Origin: Erwinia sp.
GTDB lineage: Bacteria; Pseudomonadota; Gammaproteobacteria; Enterobacterales; Enterobacteriaceae
Assembly: GCA_003512805.1 (NCBI GenBank)
Contig: DOOK01000342.1
Coordinates: forward strand, 1 to 7,601
Direction of reading: 5' to 3'
DNA length: 7,601 bases
The position numbers and the translations under genes are program-made. Below the pieces are notes generated by a model. The model was not told the origin of the DNA and did no database searches. It was given only the letters and a program-made list of their open reading frames with translations. Positions 1 to 5,944 of the stretch are shown one piece after another. Within the stretch, counting starts at the first letter, position 1. The number at the start of each line of letters is the position of its first letter.

Positions 1-519
1 CGCCGCTTTCAGCCTGGCGGCAATGTCCGTGGTTGAAGTGGGATCCGGCACCGCTGCGCTGTCGGTGGTAACGGCAAAAATGCGGCTTTGACCAGCCGAT
101 TCCACAGCCGCCGCCACGCCGAGCACGTCGTCATCGCTGATAGCATCATCTGCGGTGGTAGCCACGGCCAGACCGTACCAGTTAGCATATTCCAGCGCGG
201 CATTAACGGCTTCAACCAGCGTTTCTGCCTTGCCCTCTTCGCCCGTGGCGAGTGTTTTAGCCCAGCGGCCAATATAAAGCTGTTGTGGCTGCGGCGACTG
301 CGCAAACCAGAGGGCCGCCGCCTGATATTCAGCGGACTTCAGGCCAAAATCTGCACCAATATCCGCGGCTCCAGTATAAAGGCGCAGGCGTTCCGTCAGA
401 GGGATAACGGTGGCGCTCCCCATAATCAGCATTGAGCCAAAGTTACGACCGGAAGCGGCTACGGGCGACATCATGACGTCAACGTTCACGATGCCGGATA
501 AAGGCAATCCTTGAGGCAT
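1..519 (-). CDS. DUF3383 family tail sheath-type protein (5' part, runs off left edge)
   Basis: The minus strand is open from the ATG at 519 to the window edge, giving the first 173 residues (MPQGLPLSGIVNVDVMM...). The N-terminus matches what I know of DUF3383 proteins, which occur in contractile-tail phages and carotovoricin-like particles and are regarded as the tail sheath subunit. Features of the family seen here are the short N-terminal 'MPQGLPLS..VNV' strand, a 'GSMLIMGS' strand and the 'FAQSPQPQQLYIGRW' segment. A GGAG ribosome site at 526-529 lies 6 nt before the ATG. The preceding gene ends one base upstream (TAA-T-ATG), so the two are translationally coupled. The C-terminal half is outside the window, so an intact gene cannot be confirmed. 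The family assignment is from memory of the sequence pattern. Confidence 0.82.
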   Translation of the reverse strand, partial: MPQGLPLSGIVNVDVMMSPVAASGRNFGSMLIMGSATVIPLTERLRLYTGAADIGADFGLKSAEYQAAALWFAQSPQPQQLYIGRWAKTLATGEEGKAETLVEAVNAALEYANWYGLAVATTADDAISDDDVLGVAAAVESAGQSRIFAVTTDSAAVPDPTSTTDIAARLKAA

Positions 520-520
520 A

Positions 521-1066
521 TTATTCTCCAAAAAATTGAACGGGTGTTTCCACCAGTGAGTAAATTCCGTAGAGACGGAATATTTTACGAACAACATTGA
601 CCGTTAATTCATAACGGCGGGTCTGAGCGTTATTAACCGTTTCCAGTACGGTGGTAATATCGCTGCAATCGCTGACGCCAAGCGAAAGCTGTTTTAAGGC
701 GGCAAGATTTTGCGCCAGCGTATTTCCGTCGCGAAAGCGGGCGGCATAAAGTTGGGCGGAAGGACCATAAAACCAGAGTCGGCACGTCATACGTTCATCC
801 CGCCAGAGTTGAACATTTTCCTCCTGTTGATGAGTCAATACGGGTGTGCCTGCGGCGGCGATTTTCATTACGATAAAAGCACAGCCGCTTTCGTCGCTCG
901 GTAGCCATGCTGGCGGCACAACGCCGTCATCAACCGCTACCCGATTTTTAGCCAGGCCGGTTAGACCCTGGATCCATGTGCTGAGTTGATCTTCCAGCGC
1001 GGCATCGCTGGCGGGTTCATCGTTCACTGGCGTCAGCCAGCCGGCTGCTTTACTGGTATTCGTCAC
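521..1066 (-). CDS. Phage neck/tail terminator protein (gp12-like domain)
   Basis: This 181-residue protein resembles the 'phage neck terminator protein gp12-like' family, which is usually encoded directly before a DUF3383 sheath gene and is thought to cap the tail tube and sheath at the head-proximal end. In a headless particle it would be the tail cap. Visible family-like parts are 'LEDQLSTWIQGLTGL', 'CAFIVMKIAAAGTP' and the late 'RRYELTVNVVRKIF' strand. Start choice: the frame is open upstream through TTG (1072), CTG and GTG (1066). An AGGAGG at 1074-1079 is only one base from the TTG but seven bases from the GTG, so GTG at 1066 is the likely start (MTNTSKAAGW...). A hairpin terminator lies upstream, separating this gene from the spanins. 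Confidence 0.75.
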   Translation of the reverse strand: MTNTSKAAGWLTPVNDEPASDAALEDQLSTWIQGLTGLAKNRVAVDDGVVPPAWLPSDESGCAFIVMKIAAAGTPVLTHQQEENVQLWRDERMTCRLWFYGPSAQLYAARFRDGNTLAQNLAALKQLSLGVSDCSDITTVLETVNNAQTRRYELTVNVVRKIFRLYGIYSLVETPVQFFGE

Positions 1067-1073
1067 CAGCAAA

Positions 1074-1079
1074 CCTCCT
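1074..1079 (-). promoter_or_regulatory. Ribosome binding site that fixes the neck-terminator start
   Basis: A perfect AGGAGG on the minus strand. It sits seven bases before GTG 1066 and one base before TTG 1072, so it supports the shorter GTG-initiated protein. Confidence 0.7.
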
Positions 1080-1116
1080 GTGGGTTAGCAGAGAAAAAGT
1101 GAATGGCAGGCAGCAG

Positions 1117-1144
1117 AAAAGCGGATGAAAACAGGTTTCATCCG
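1117..1144 (-). terminator. Rho-independent terminator after the spanin genes
   Basis: On the minus strand a perfect 9-bp stem CGGATGAAA / TTTCATCCG (1122-1144) with a 5-nt loop is followed by C-TTTT-C. It begins 12 bases past the Rz stop codon. The U-tract is short, so efficiency may be modest. It would divide the lysis operon from the tail genes unless polymerase is made termination-resistant, as expected with a Q-type antiterminator. Confidence 0.6.
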
Positions 1145-1155
1145 TTGTTCACTAT

Positions 1156-1593
1156 TTAAAGCTGACACTGTTGGTGAATATAATCCTGCAGTCCCGTTAT
1201 CTGAATGCGGGCCGTCGCTATTCTTTCCCTGAGAGTGAAATAATTCCGTTGAGCGGCGTCATTAAGTCGGGGGCTGGCTGCATCAGCCACGCCGACGGGG
1301 CGGGCCTTGACGGGACGATTGCAGCTGGCGGCGAGCTGCAGCCGACGCTTGCCAGTAGCCACATCATGTTCAAGCTGGCCAGCATTTTCCCTGGCCTGTT
1401 GCAATTGAGAAACATATTTTTTATCCATTGCGGCAGCGGTATTTAAGCGCTGCTGGAGAGTATTAACCTGCTCCTGCTGTTGCCGGAGCTGATTACGGGC
1501 ATCGGTATAATGAGCATGATAAAAAAATGCGGCTTTTACTGAGGCTAATAAAACAAGCGTCAGGAAAATAAAAATGATTAATTTAATCTTCAT
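1156..1593 (-). CDS. Rz: Inner-membrane spanin, Rz-like
   Basis: A 145-residue i-spanin. A single N-terminal membrane anchor (about residues 4-24, KIKLIIFIFLTLVLLASV) is followed by a long periplasmic coiled-coil segment rich in Q, L, R and E (about 30-80), then a variable region and a C-terminal helix ending in HQQCQL. Rz joins Rz1 across the periplasm to fuse the two membranes in the last step of lysis. Identity is made firm by the Rz1 gene nested in another frame. The start ATG at 1593 has a purine-rich GAAGGGGG site about 9 nt upstream. The gene begins 28 bp after the tailspike stop. The Rz sequence itself is poorly conserved, so the call rests on topology, the nested partner and the lysis context. 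Confidence 0.85.
   Translation of the reverse strand: MKIKLIIFIFLTLVLLASVKAAFFYHAHYTDARNQLRQQQEQVNTLQQRLNTAAAMDKKYVSQLQQARENAGQLEHDVATGKRRLQLAASCNRPVKARPVGVADAASPRLNDAAQRNYFTLRERIATARIQITGLQDYIHQQCQL
1218..1415 (-). CDS. Rz1: Outer-membrane spanin lipoprotein, Rz1-like, nested inside Rz
   Basis: This 65-residue frame lies wholly within Rz in another reading frame. It has a lipoprotein signal (MFLNCNRPGKMLASLNMMWL then LASVG) with the acylated Cys at residue 26, leaving a mature proline-rich lipoprotein of 40 residues, about the size of lambda Rz1. The C-terminal half (SAWLMQPAPD, then TPLNGIIS) closely matches the lambda Rz1 pattern AWIMQPPPD..TPLNGIIS, which is decisive. ATG 1415 is preferred because it gives a signal peptide with Arg and Lys in the n-region. 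ATG 1385, with AGGG just upstream, is an alternative but would make a short uncharged signal. The lipobox S-V-G-C has Ser at -3, which is atypical. Confidence 0.88.
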   Translation of the reverse strand: MFLNCNRPGKMLASLNMMWLLASVGCSSPPAAIVPSRPAPSAWLMQPAPDLMTPLNGIISLSGKE

Positions 1594-1621
1594 TCATTTC
1601 ATCCCCCTTCTCTTTCATTAA

Positions 1622-3442
1622 TCAGAAATAGGCCAGCTTGCGGTTTACGCCGTTAATTTTAACGGTGATATAGCCAGCAGGTGCCGCGGTTGCCGCAGGG
1701 GCTTCCGCCACGGCCGTTGCCAGCGTGGCGAGTTCGCCATCAAAACCATAACCGGCAGCGCCATTATGAAAATTCATGACCGTAGAGAGCGTGACGCGTT
1801 TGGTCGTATCCAGATCGGTAACTTCCGAGAGATCGGCGCTAAACAACGAGCACTCTCCAGCTTCAAAACGCGACGGGCCGGTGGTTTTGAGATTGAGCAT
1901 CACATCGCCGCACTGCGCCTTAAGCTTGATCCAGACTTCGCCATACAGGCCCTTGCTGTCGCTGGTTCTGACAATGCAGTCGATAACGCCCGAATCCCCT
2001 TCATAATGCAGATTGCCACCTACGGAACTGGCGCCGCGATAGAGATTCAGATACGCCTTCCCGCACACGTTGGTCAGCAGCGGCGCATCGGCAGGCTGGG
2101 TGGCGGTGTCCCGCAGCGTTTTACCGTGCATTTCCAGATGCCAGTGCTGGTTGGCATGAGGGAAGAAGAATTTGCCGACGCGGAACCATTTATCCTTATC
2201 TGAATCGTTGCTGACACGGTAGCCGGAATACCAGCCCGCCTTCAGAGAACCGGTCATCTCCGTGCCGTAGTTTTCATCGCGGCGCCAGCCATATTCAAAG
2301 CCTGACAGCCACGGCGTGCCGGATTTGGTCAGGTCGACTTTGGCGCCGGACTGGAGGCTGAGCGCGCGGATCGTGGCCTTGGTGTAATTCAGCTTTAACG
2401 GGTTTTCAGATGACTCAATGCTCAGCGCATCAATAATCCACTGACCGTTGCTCAAATCGCCAGGGAAACGCGTATGTTCAATCCATACGTTGCGGATCAG
2501 TCCTTGCGTAACGCGGGGCATATAAAGCGTGGCATCGCTGTAGCCTTTCTGGAAATTACAGTTCGACAGCTCGACTGCCGTTGAGTGATCCCAGACGCCG
2601 ATAACAGAATCGGACCACTGGATATCAAACACCCGTGCATAGGTGGTGGTGGTGTAAATCTGATCCAGACGCGTGTCTAACGTATCGAGCAGTTTAAAAG
2701 CAGAACCGCCGATATTTTCAATACGGCAGCAGGTAATATTGACGAACTCGCCTTCTATCACGGTATTTTCAAAAAACGGCTGCCTGTTGCTGACCATTTC
2801 CGGCGTGATGACGCCCTTATTGGTTACGATATCCGCGGTAGCCTGGCCATCCCAGAAAATGCCACGAATGGCCGTCCGGCGTGCCCTAACCTTAAATACC
2901 GTCGAGGAGGACTGGTCGGAAATAATAATTGTGCGTGGCGACACGCCATATTCACAATCATCGCCGTACAGGCTGAAATAGTTGATTTCGCCTTCGCCGG
3001 TCAGGTCGACAGGGTTTATCAGGAATTTTCCGGCCGGGAAACGGATACCCACGCCGTGCACCGGGTTTTTACTGGTGTCACTGACCGGTGATGAGAAAGC
3101 CTGTCCCCATTTATACATATTGATACAGGCGTCATGGTTAACCTTGCCATTATCCGCATCGAAGTTGCTGTCGCCGCGAAGTCGCTTACCGCCGAAGTGA
3201 TAAATATTAATATCCTCAACGTTATCGATAATACGCTTCCAGTAATAGCCGCCGCCCGTTGCCACGGCTACCGAGCCACCGTCATCCTTAGATGAAGCGA
3301 TATCAGCATCGATAAAACCTACAAAACGCCCGCCGCCTTGGAAAGTAGAATCTTTATCGTAATAGCGTTTCAGCAGAGCGATTTCGCCTGCAGCGGAGGG
3401 TTTGGTCGTGCGTAACTCAGCAAATGAATTAACTTCAATCAT
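1622..3442 (-). CDS. Tailspike-like right-handed beta-helix protein, probable exopolysaccharide depolymerase
   Basis: A 606-residue protein with the layout of phage tailspikes. The N-terminal cap (about 1-70) contains ALLKRYYDKD, a GGGRF turn and GGGYYWKRI, the form that usually precedes pectate-lyase-type beta-helices. A repetitive beta-strand region (about 75-400) follows, then a C-terminal beta-rich domain (WFRVGKFFFPHANQHWHLEM). An Ala/Pro-rich linker (about 572-589) leads to a short end module, GYITVKINGVNRKLAYF, of a kind seen at the ends of other tail proteins. It lacks a long virion-binding domain. A likely role is cutting a host-type polysaccharide such as a colanic acid-like EPS; the substrate is not readable from sequence. 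The start ATG has AAGGA 7 nt upstream. Its place between endolysin and Rz is unusual. Free secretion, tail attachment or a moron origin are all possible. Confidence 0.7.
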   Translation of the reverse strand: MIEVNSFAELRTTKPSAAGEIALLKRYYDKDSTFQGGGRFVGFIDADIASSKDDGGSVAVATGGGYYWKRIIDNVEDINIYHFGGKRLRGDSNFDADNGKVNHDACINMYKWGQAFSSPVSDTSKNPVHGVGIRFPAGKFLINPVDLTGEGEINYFSLYGDDCEYGVSPRTIIISDQSSSTVFKVRARRTAIRGIFWDGQATADIVTNKGVITPEMVSNRQPFFENTVIEGEFVNITCCRIENIGGSAFKLLDTLDTRLDQIYTTTTYARVFDIQWSDSVIGVWDHSTAVELSNCNFQKGYSDATLYMPRVTQGLIRNVWIEHTRFPGDLSNGQWIIDALSIESSENPLKLNYTKATIRALSLQSGAKVDLTKSGTPWLSGFEYGWRRDENYGTEMTGSLKAGWYSGYRVSNDSDKDKWFRVGKFFFPHANQHWHLEMHGKTLRDTATQPADAPLLTNVCGKAYLNLYRGASSVGGNLHYEGDSGVIDCIVRTSDSKGLYGEVWIKLKAQCGDVMLNLKTTGPSRFEAGECSLFSADLSEVTDLDTTKRVTLSTVMNFHNGAAGYGFDGELATLATAVAEAPAATAAPAGYITVKINGVNRKLAYF

Positions 3443-3537
3443 CTTATTTTCCTTAGTGGGTAAAATAGTTTTTCAGTAAAATGCAGCAAACCTGCCCGCG
3501 CTGTTTTTAATCACGCAGGAAAGGAACGCATGGGGAA

Positions 3538-3978
3538 TTATTTTGCGAGGAAAAGCGCCAGCTCTCTTTTCCTGCGCGGTAAAAGCGCCTCAGGTAATTG
3601 CCCCGCCCTTTTCCATAACAGCATGGCTTCGGCGGCACCTTCATCATCGCCTTCATTGATTTTCTTCAATACTGTTGATCCCTTAAAAGCGCTGACGCCG
3701 ATATTAAAAACCAGACTACATAAAGCGTCGTACTGGTTTTGCGTCAGGCTGACCTGCACTTCTTCATTAATGCTCTTTTCAACATAAGAAATATCGGCAA
3801 GCAGCAGCCTATCGCTTTGCTCAGCGGTAATGACCAGGCCGGCAGCTATCGGGCTATTATCGACCAGGCCCGTATGCCCGACGCCAATAGTGAATATTCC
3901 GCGGCTGTCCCGATAGGCCGTCAGCTTCTCTCCCTCCTCCTGTTTAATAAAGCGGATACCGTTACGGCTGATTTCCAT
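3538..3978 (-). CDS. Endolysin, GH24 (T4/P22-type) lysozyme
   Basis: A 146-residue muramidase that cleaves peptidoglycan glycan chains during lysis. The GH24 catalytic signature E-x8-D-x5-T is intact as Glu15, Asp24 and Thr30 (EGEKLTAYRDSRGIFT), followed by IGVGHTG. The NQYDALCSLVFNIG and final RRKRELALF segments are also typical. There is no N-terminal membrane or SAR segment, so export to the periplasm should depend on the holin. The start ATG overlaps the holin 3' end by 17 bp, and its ribosome site AGGAG lies inside the holin coding sequence, giving coupled translation. Length is normal for the family. Confidence 0.93.
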   Translation of the reverse strand: MEISRNGIRFIKQEEGEKLTAYRDSRGIFTIGVGHTGLVDNSPIAAGLVITAEQSDRLLLADISYVEKSINEEVQVSLTQNQYDALCSLVFNIGVSAFKGSTVLKKINEGDDEGAAEAMLLWKRAGQLPEALLPRRKRELALFLAK

Positions 3979-4312
3979 CTGGCTCTCCTGTTTTTTTATT
4001 AACCCAGCGCTTTAACTTTTCGCTGATATAATCATTACCCACGTAGCCAATATAAACGGCAAAGACCTGGGCGGCGGCTTCGGGCATATTCCAGTTCAAT
4101 AGTGCTCCCATCACCTGTAGCGTAGGCGCAGCGAAGAAGGCCAATGCGCTGCACGATACGGCGTCCAGCACCCGCTTGCTCCAGGGGGCTCTGGCACAAG
4201 CGCTGCGCAGCAGGGAAAACATGGCGGCAATACCGGCATAACCCCATTCTGTTTTATGGCTGTAGAGCCAGAGTCCGACACTGGCCCAAAAGCCTGGCTC
4301 CTGAGGAAACAT
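3962..4312 (-). CDS. Holin, lambda-family/holin_3_1 type
   Basis: This 116-residue membrane protein resembles the 'phage holin, lambda family' group (Phage_holin_3_1). It opens with an FWASVGLWLYSHKTEWGYAG segment, then hydrophobic stretches at about 22-35, 50-70 and 78-92 (VFAVYIGYVGNDYI) and a charged C-terminus (KLKRWVNKKTGEPD). It would time lysis by permeabilising the inner membrane to release the soluble endolysin. Its 3' end overlaps the endolysin start. The nearest strong ribosome site, GGAGG at 4325-4329, is 12 nt from the ATG, longer than usual, which may keep translation low. No dual-start motif like that of lambda S is evident. Confidence 0.82.
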   Translation of the reverse strand: MFPQEPGFWASVGLWLYSHKTEWGYAGIAAMFSLLRSACARAPWSKRVLDAVSCSALAFFAAPTLQVMGALLNWNMPEAAAQVFAVYIGYVGNDYISEKLKRWVNKKTGEPDGNQP

Positions 4313-4344
4313 GCTTTTATCTGGCCTCCTTTATAATCACGACC

Positions 4345-4362
4345 GTGAATAATGTTATTCAC
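4345..4362. promoter_or_regulatory. Perfect 8-bp inverted repeat upstream of the holin
   Basis: GTGAATAATGTTATTCAC is an 8-2-8 perfect palindrome ending 33 bp before the holin ATG. A 2-nt loop is too short for a good RNA hairpin, so a dimeric DNA-binding protein is more likely. On the minus strand it overlaps a possible -35 (ATAACA), 17 bp from a TATAAA at 4330-4335. The ligand is unknown. Confidence 0.4.
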
Positions 4363-4383
4363 ATCTCGTTTTGAGAATAGCGT

Positions 4384-4409
4384 TAAACGGGTTTACATTG
4401 ACCCGTTTA
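4384..4409. terminator. 9-bp perfect hairpin between repeat array and holin
   Basis: TAAACGGGT / ACCCGTTTA (4384-4392 and 4401-4409) with an 8-nt loop. On the plus strand it is followed by TTATTTAG, so it could terminate antisense transcription. On the minus (late mRNA) strand no U-tract follows, so there it would be a leader hairpin rather than a terminator. Confidence 0.4.
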
Positions 4410-4416
4410 TTATTTA

Positions 4417-5285
4417 GATGCTGCTACCTTAGGGTAGACTTTACATGAAGAGAAAAGACCTGGTTATTTCTTTAAGCCTGATCCATATGAATGCTGCTAC
4501 ATGACGGCAGATAACTCGTAACGAAAATAAATTTTCATTTTATGGAGGGTTTTTAATAGTTGATGCTGACATAATAAGGTGGATAACTCGTTACGAAAAG
4601 ACTTTATTTACCTTACCCCTTAAAATAATGAATCCTGTCACATTGCACTGGCAAGTTCGTTACGAAAAATATTTCGTCATTTCGTCAGCCTGCAACTATT
4701 GATGCTGACATATTAAGGCAGATAACTCGTTACGAAAAGACTTTATTTACCTTACCCCTTAAAATAATGAATCCTGTCATATTTCACTGGCAAGTTCGTT
4801 ACGAAAAAAAAATTTATCATTCCGTCAGCCTGCACTTATTGATGCTGACATATTAAGGTAGATAAATCGTAACGAAAAGACTTTTATTTACCTTACCCCT
4901 TAAAATAATGAATCCTGTCACATTGCACTGGCAAGTTCGTTACGAAAAAGATTTTATCATTCGTCAGCCTGCAACTATTGATGCTGATATATTAAGGCAG
5001 ATAATTCGTTACGAAAAGAATTTTATTTACTTACCCCCTTAATATAATGAATGCTGCCACATTACGCTGGCAAGTGCGTTACGAAAGGCGTTTTTACTTT
5101 CCGTCAGGTCTGAAAATTATTGATGCTGCGATATTACGACAATAAATTCGTTACGAAAACTTATTTATCGCTCAAGGTTTATTGATAATCAGATATAAAA
5201 TCAGATAATTATTGACAAAAAAATCGCAACTTTTTATGTCTGTACTTGTTGATGCTGACATATTAACAGGGGTATTTCGTTACGA
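4417..5285. repeat. Tandem array of about 70-bp units built around TTCGTTACGAAAA
   Basis: Eleven copies of the 9-mer TCGTTACGA (centre base T or A) begin at 4516, 4588, 4657, 4727, 4796, 4867, 4937, 5006, 5076 (GCGTTACGA), 5148 and 5277. The first ten are 69-72 bp apart; the last is 129 bp further on. Each is followed by an A-run and preceded, about 26 bp upstream, by a second box: GATGCTGACATATTA in type A units or GAATCCTGTCACATT in type B units. The types alternate, giving a 139-142 bp higher-order period (GATG at 4562, 4701, 4841, 4980, 5122). A box-A-like GATGCTGCTACCTTA at 4417, 73 bp before the next, marks a probable decayed unit. The core is a dyad around one central base, which suits a protein dimer rather than an RNA hairpin. 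The function is unknown to me. Confidence 0.9.
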
Positions 5286-5319
5286 AAACCCCTTACCATT
5301 ATTATATTTCTTTCAGCAT

Positions 5320-5365
5320 AAAAAATGCACTCCCGGCAGTCATCCAGACCGCCAGCAGAGTGCAT
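5320..5365 (-). terminator. Strong Rho-independent terminator, tR'-like
   Basis: On the minus strand an 8-bp outer stem ATGCACTC / GAGTGCAT encloses an inner 7-bp stem GGCGGTC / GACTGCC (one G-U pair) with a 5-nt loop, followed directly by six T residues at 5325-5320. It is about 200 bp downstream of the Q-like gene and about 75 bp from the candidate late promoter, matching the place of lambda tR'. It is the probable barrier that the Q-like protein relieves. Confidence 0.75.
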
Positions 5366-5428
5366 ATAAAATATCTTTTCAGGTTCGTCATCGTTAAAGA
5401 ACCATAGTGCTAATTTACTCGTCTAAAT

Positions 5429-5437
5429 TCGTTACGA
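5429..5437. repeat. Outlying repeat site TCGTTACGA at the putative late promoter
   Basis: An exact core copy outside the regular array (flanks ATTCGTTACGAAC). On the minus strand it starts immediately downstream of the predicted transcription start of the candidate late promoter at 5446-5473, so a bound protein would touch initiating or early-elongating polymerase. Confidence 0.7.
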
Positions 5438-5445
5438 ACAGCCCT

Positions 5446-5473
5446 TTTATAAATTATTCTTACCATGAGTAAA
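5446..5473 (-). promoter_or_regulatory. Candidate late promoter, pR'-like
   Basis: Minus strand TTTACT (5473-5468), a 16-bp spacer and TATAAA (5451-5446). The -10 matches five of six consensus bases and the -35 four of six. Start would be near 5439, with a core repeat site beginning there. Its position between the Q-like gene and a strong terminator is that expected of a Q-controlled late promoter. This is a pattern match only. Confidence 0.4.
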
Positions 5474-5477
5474 ATTT

Positions 5478-5505
5478 AAAAAAATCAGGACAAAAATTTC
5501 CCTGA
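5478..5505 (-). terminator. Terminator at the end of the Q-like transcript
   Basis: Minus strand TCAGG / CCTGA stem (plus a possible G-U pair) at 5485-5505 with an A/T-rich loop, followed by seven T residues at 5484-5478. The stem is short but the U-tract is good. It lies about 60 bp past the Q-like stop codon and would separate early from late transcription. Confidence 0.5.
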
Positions 5506-5548
5506 CAACATCCGCCATCCTTAAAGTTCCTTTGCTTGTTTTTTATAT

Positions 5549-5557
5549 TCGTTACGC
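5549..5557. repeat. Outlying repeat site TCGTTACGC next to the Q-like stop codon
   Basis: A core copy with one mismatch in the last base, 6 bp beyond the stop codon of the Q-like gene and 120 bp from the next copy. It marks the right edge of the set of sites. Confidence 0.55.
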
Positions 5558-5562
5558 AGGAA

Positions 5563-5937
5563 TTATGTCCAGGCATCCATTTCCAGCTCCGCGTCGCTCA
5601 TGATGATACAGGCGTCAACGAAGGTCTCAGCTATCATTAGCTGGTTTCTTATTTTTCCTTCCGAACATTTCTTTTTTCTGGCAATAGCGGATTTAGAAAT
5701 ATTATAGAGATAATGCAGGATAATCAGCTCGGCCTCATCCGAACGCCCAACCTTGTGCAGTTTAGCGATGGCCGCATCGACAATCAGCCCATCGCTGTCG
5801 CTACAGGAGAGTCGGCTTCTTCTCTCATCCGGCAGCAGCCCTTTAAAACCCGCCGCAACGGGCGACCAGTCAAGCTGCGTGCCCTCTGCCACCGCCCAAC
5901 CGCCCCAACGCTCCAGTACTTTTTGTATATTACGCAT
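5563..5937 (-). CDS. Phage antitermination protein Q-like (Phage_antitermQ family)
   Basis: This 124-residue protein matches the pattern of the Q-type antiterminators common in enterobacterial prophages: the N-terminus MRNIQKVLERWGGWA, then W.P.AAGFKGLLP, a middle SDGLIVDAAIAKL, and a sigma-region-4-like helix-turn-helix (about 70-105, ILHYLYNISKSAIARKKKCS followed by EGKIRNQL). The C-terminal ELEMDAW is also typical. Such proteins let RNA polymerase read through terminators to express late genes. The frame opens at TTG 5940, but ATG 5937 has AGGAGG seven bases upstream and gives the usual family start. Downstream terminators at 5320-5365 and 1117-1144 fit the role. Direct DNA binding by the helix-turn-helix to the nearby repeats is a hypothesis. 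Confidence 0.85.
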   Translation of the reverse strand: MRNIQKVLERWGGWAVAEGTQLDWSPVAAGFKGLLPDERRSRLSCSDSDGLIVDAAIAKLHKVGRSDEAELIILHYLYNISKSAIARKKKCSEGKIRNQLMIAETFVDACIIMSDAELEMDAWT

Positions 5938-5944
5938 CAAACGA

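Larger units (their letters stand above)
4313..5562. other. Gene-free control region of about 1.25 kb between the Q-like gene and the holin
   Basis: No credible coding sequence occurs on either strand. The region is AT-rich and contains, from right to left: the first repeat site next to the Q stop; a terminator; a possible promoter with a repeat site at its start point; a strong terminator; and the long 69-72 bp repeat array. Two perfect inverted repeats then lie in front of the holin. If the late transcript starts near the Q gene it would carry a very long untranslated leader through all of this. Confidence 0.7.

Noticed and set aside
88..435. Plus-strand reading frame over the sheath gene
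   Set aside because: It is antisense to the sheath-type frame, whose start, ribosome site and family match are clear.
1766..2203. Plus-strand 145-residue frame within the tailspike gene
   Set aside because: It is antisense to a full-length tailspike coding region and shows no domain.
4111..4362. Alternative minus-strand frame overlapping the holin (83 residues)
   Set aside because: It is not hydrophobic and matches no lysis family; the holin frame explains the region and overlaps the endolysin in the usual way.
4701..4720. LexA (SOS) box in the array units, CTG...CAG
   Set aside because: Type A units have CTG-N11-CAG, not the CTG-N10-CAG of a LexA site, and the inner bases do not match.
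5212..5240. Plus-strand promoter with perfect TTGACA
   Set aside because: The -10 at 17-bp spacing is TATGTC (three of six), and no plus-strand gene follows; chance in AT-rich DNA is likely.
4417..5285. CRISPR array
   Set aside because: The spacing of about 70 bp is regular, but the sequence between cores is itself conserved in two alternating types, the core is only 9-13 bp, and no cas gene is present.
4417..5285. Iteron origin or partition centromere
   Set aside because: Direct repeats with a dyad would suit it, but there is no replication initiator or partition gene in the window and the setting is a chromosomal lysis/tail cluster.
5212..5397. Small plus-strand reading frame (61 residues)
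   Set aside because: It crosses the terminator hairpin and a repeat core, has no ribosome site or recognisable domain, and lies in non-coding composition.
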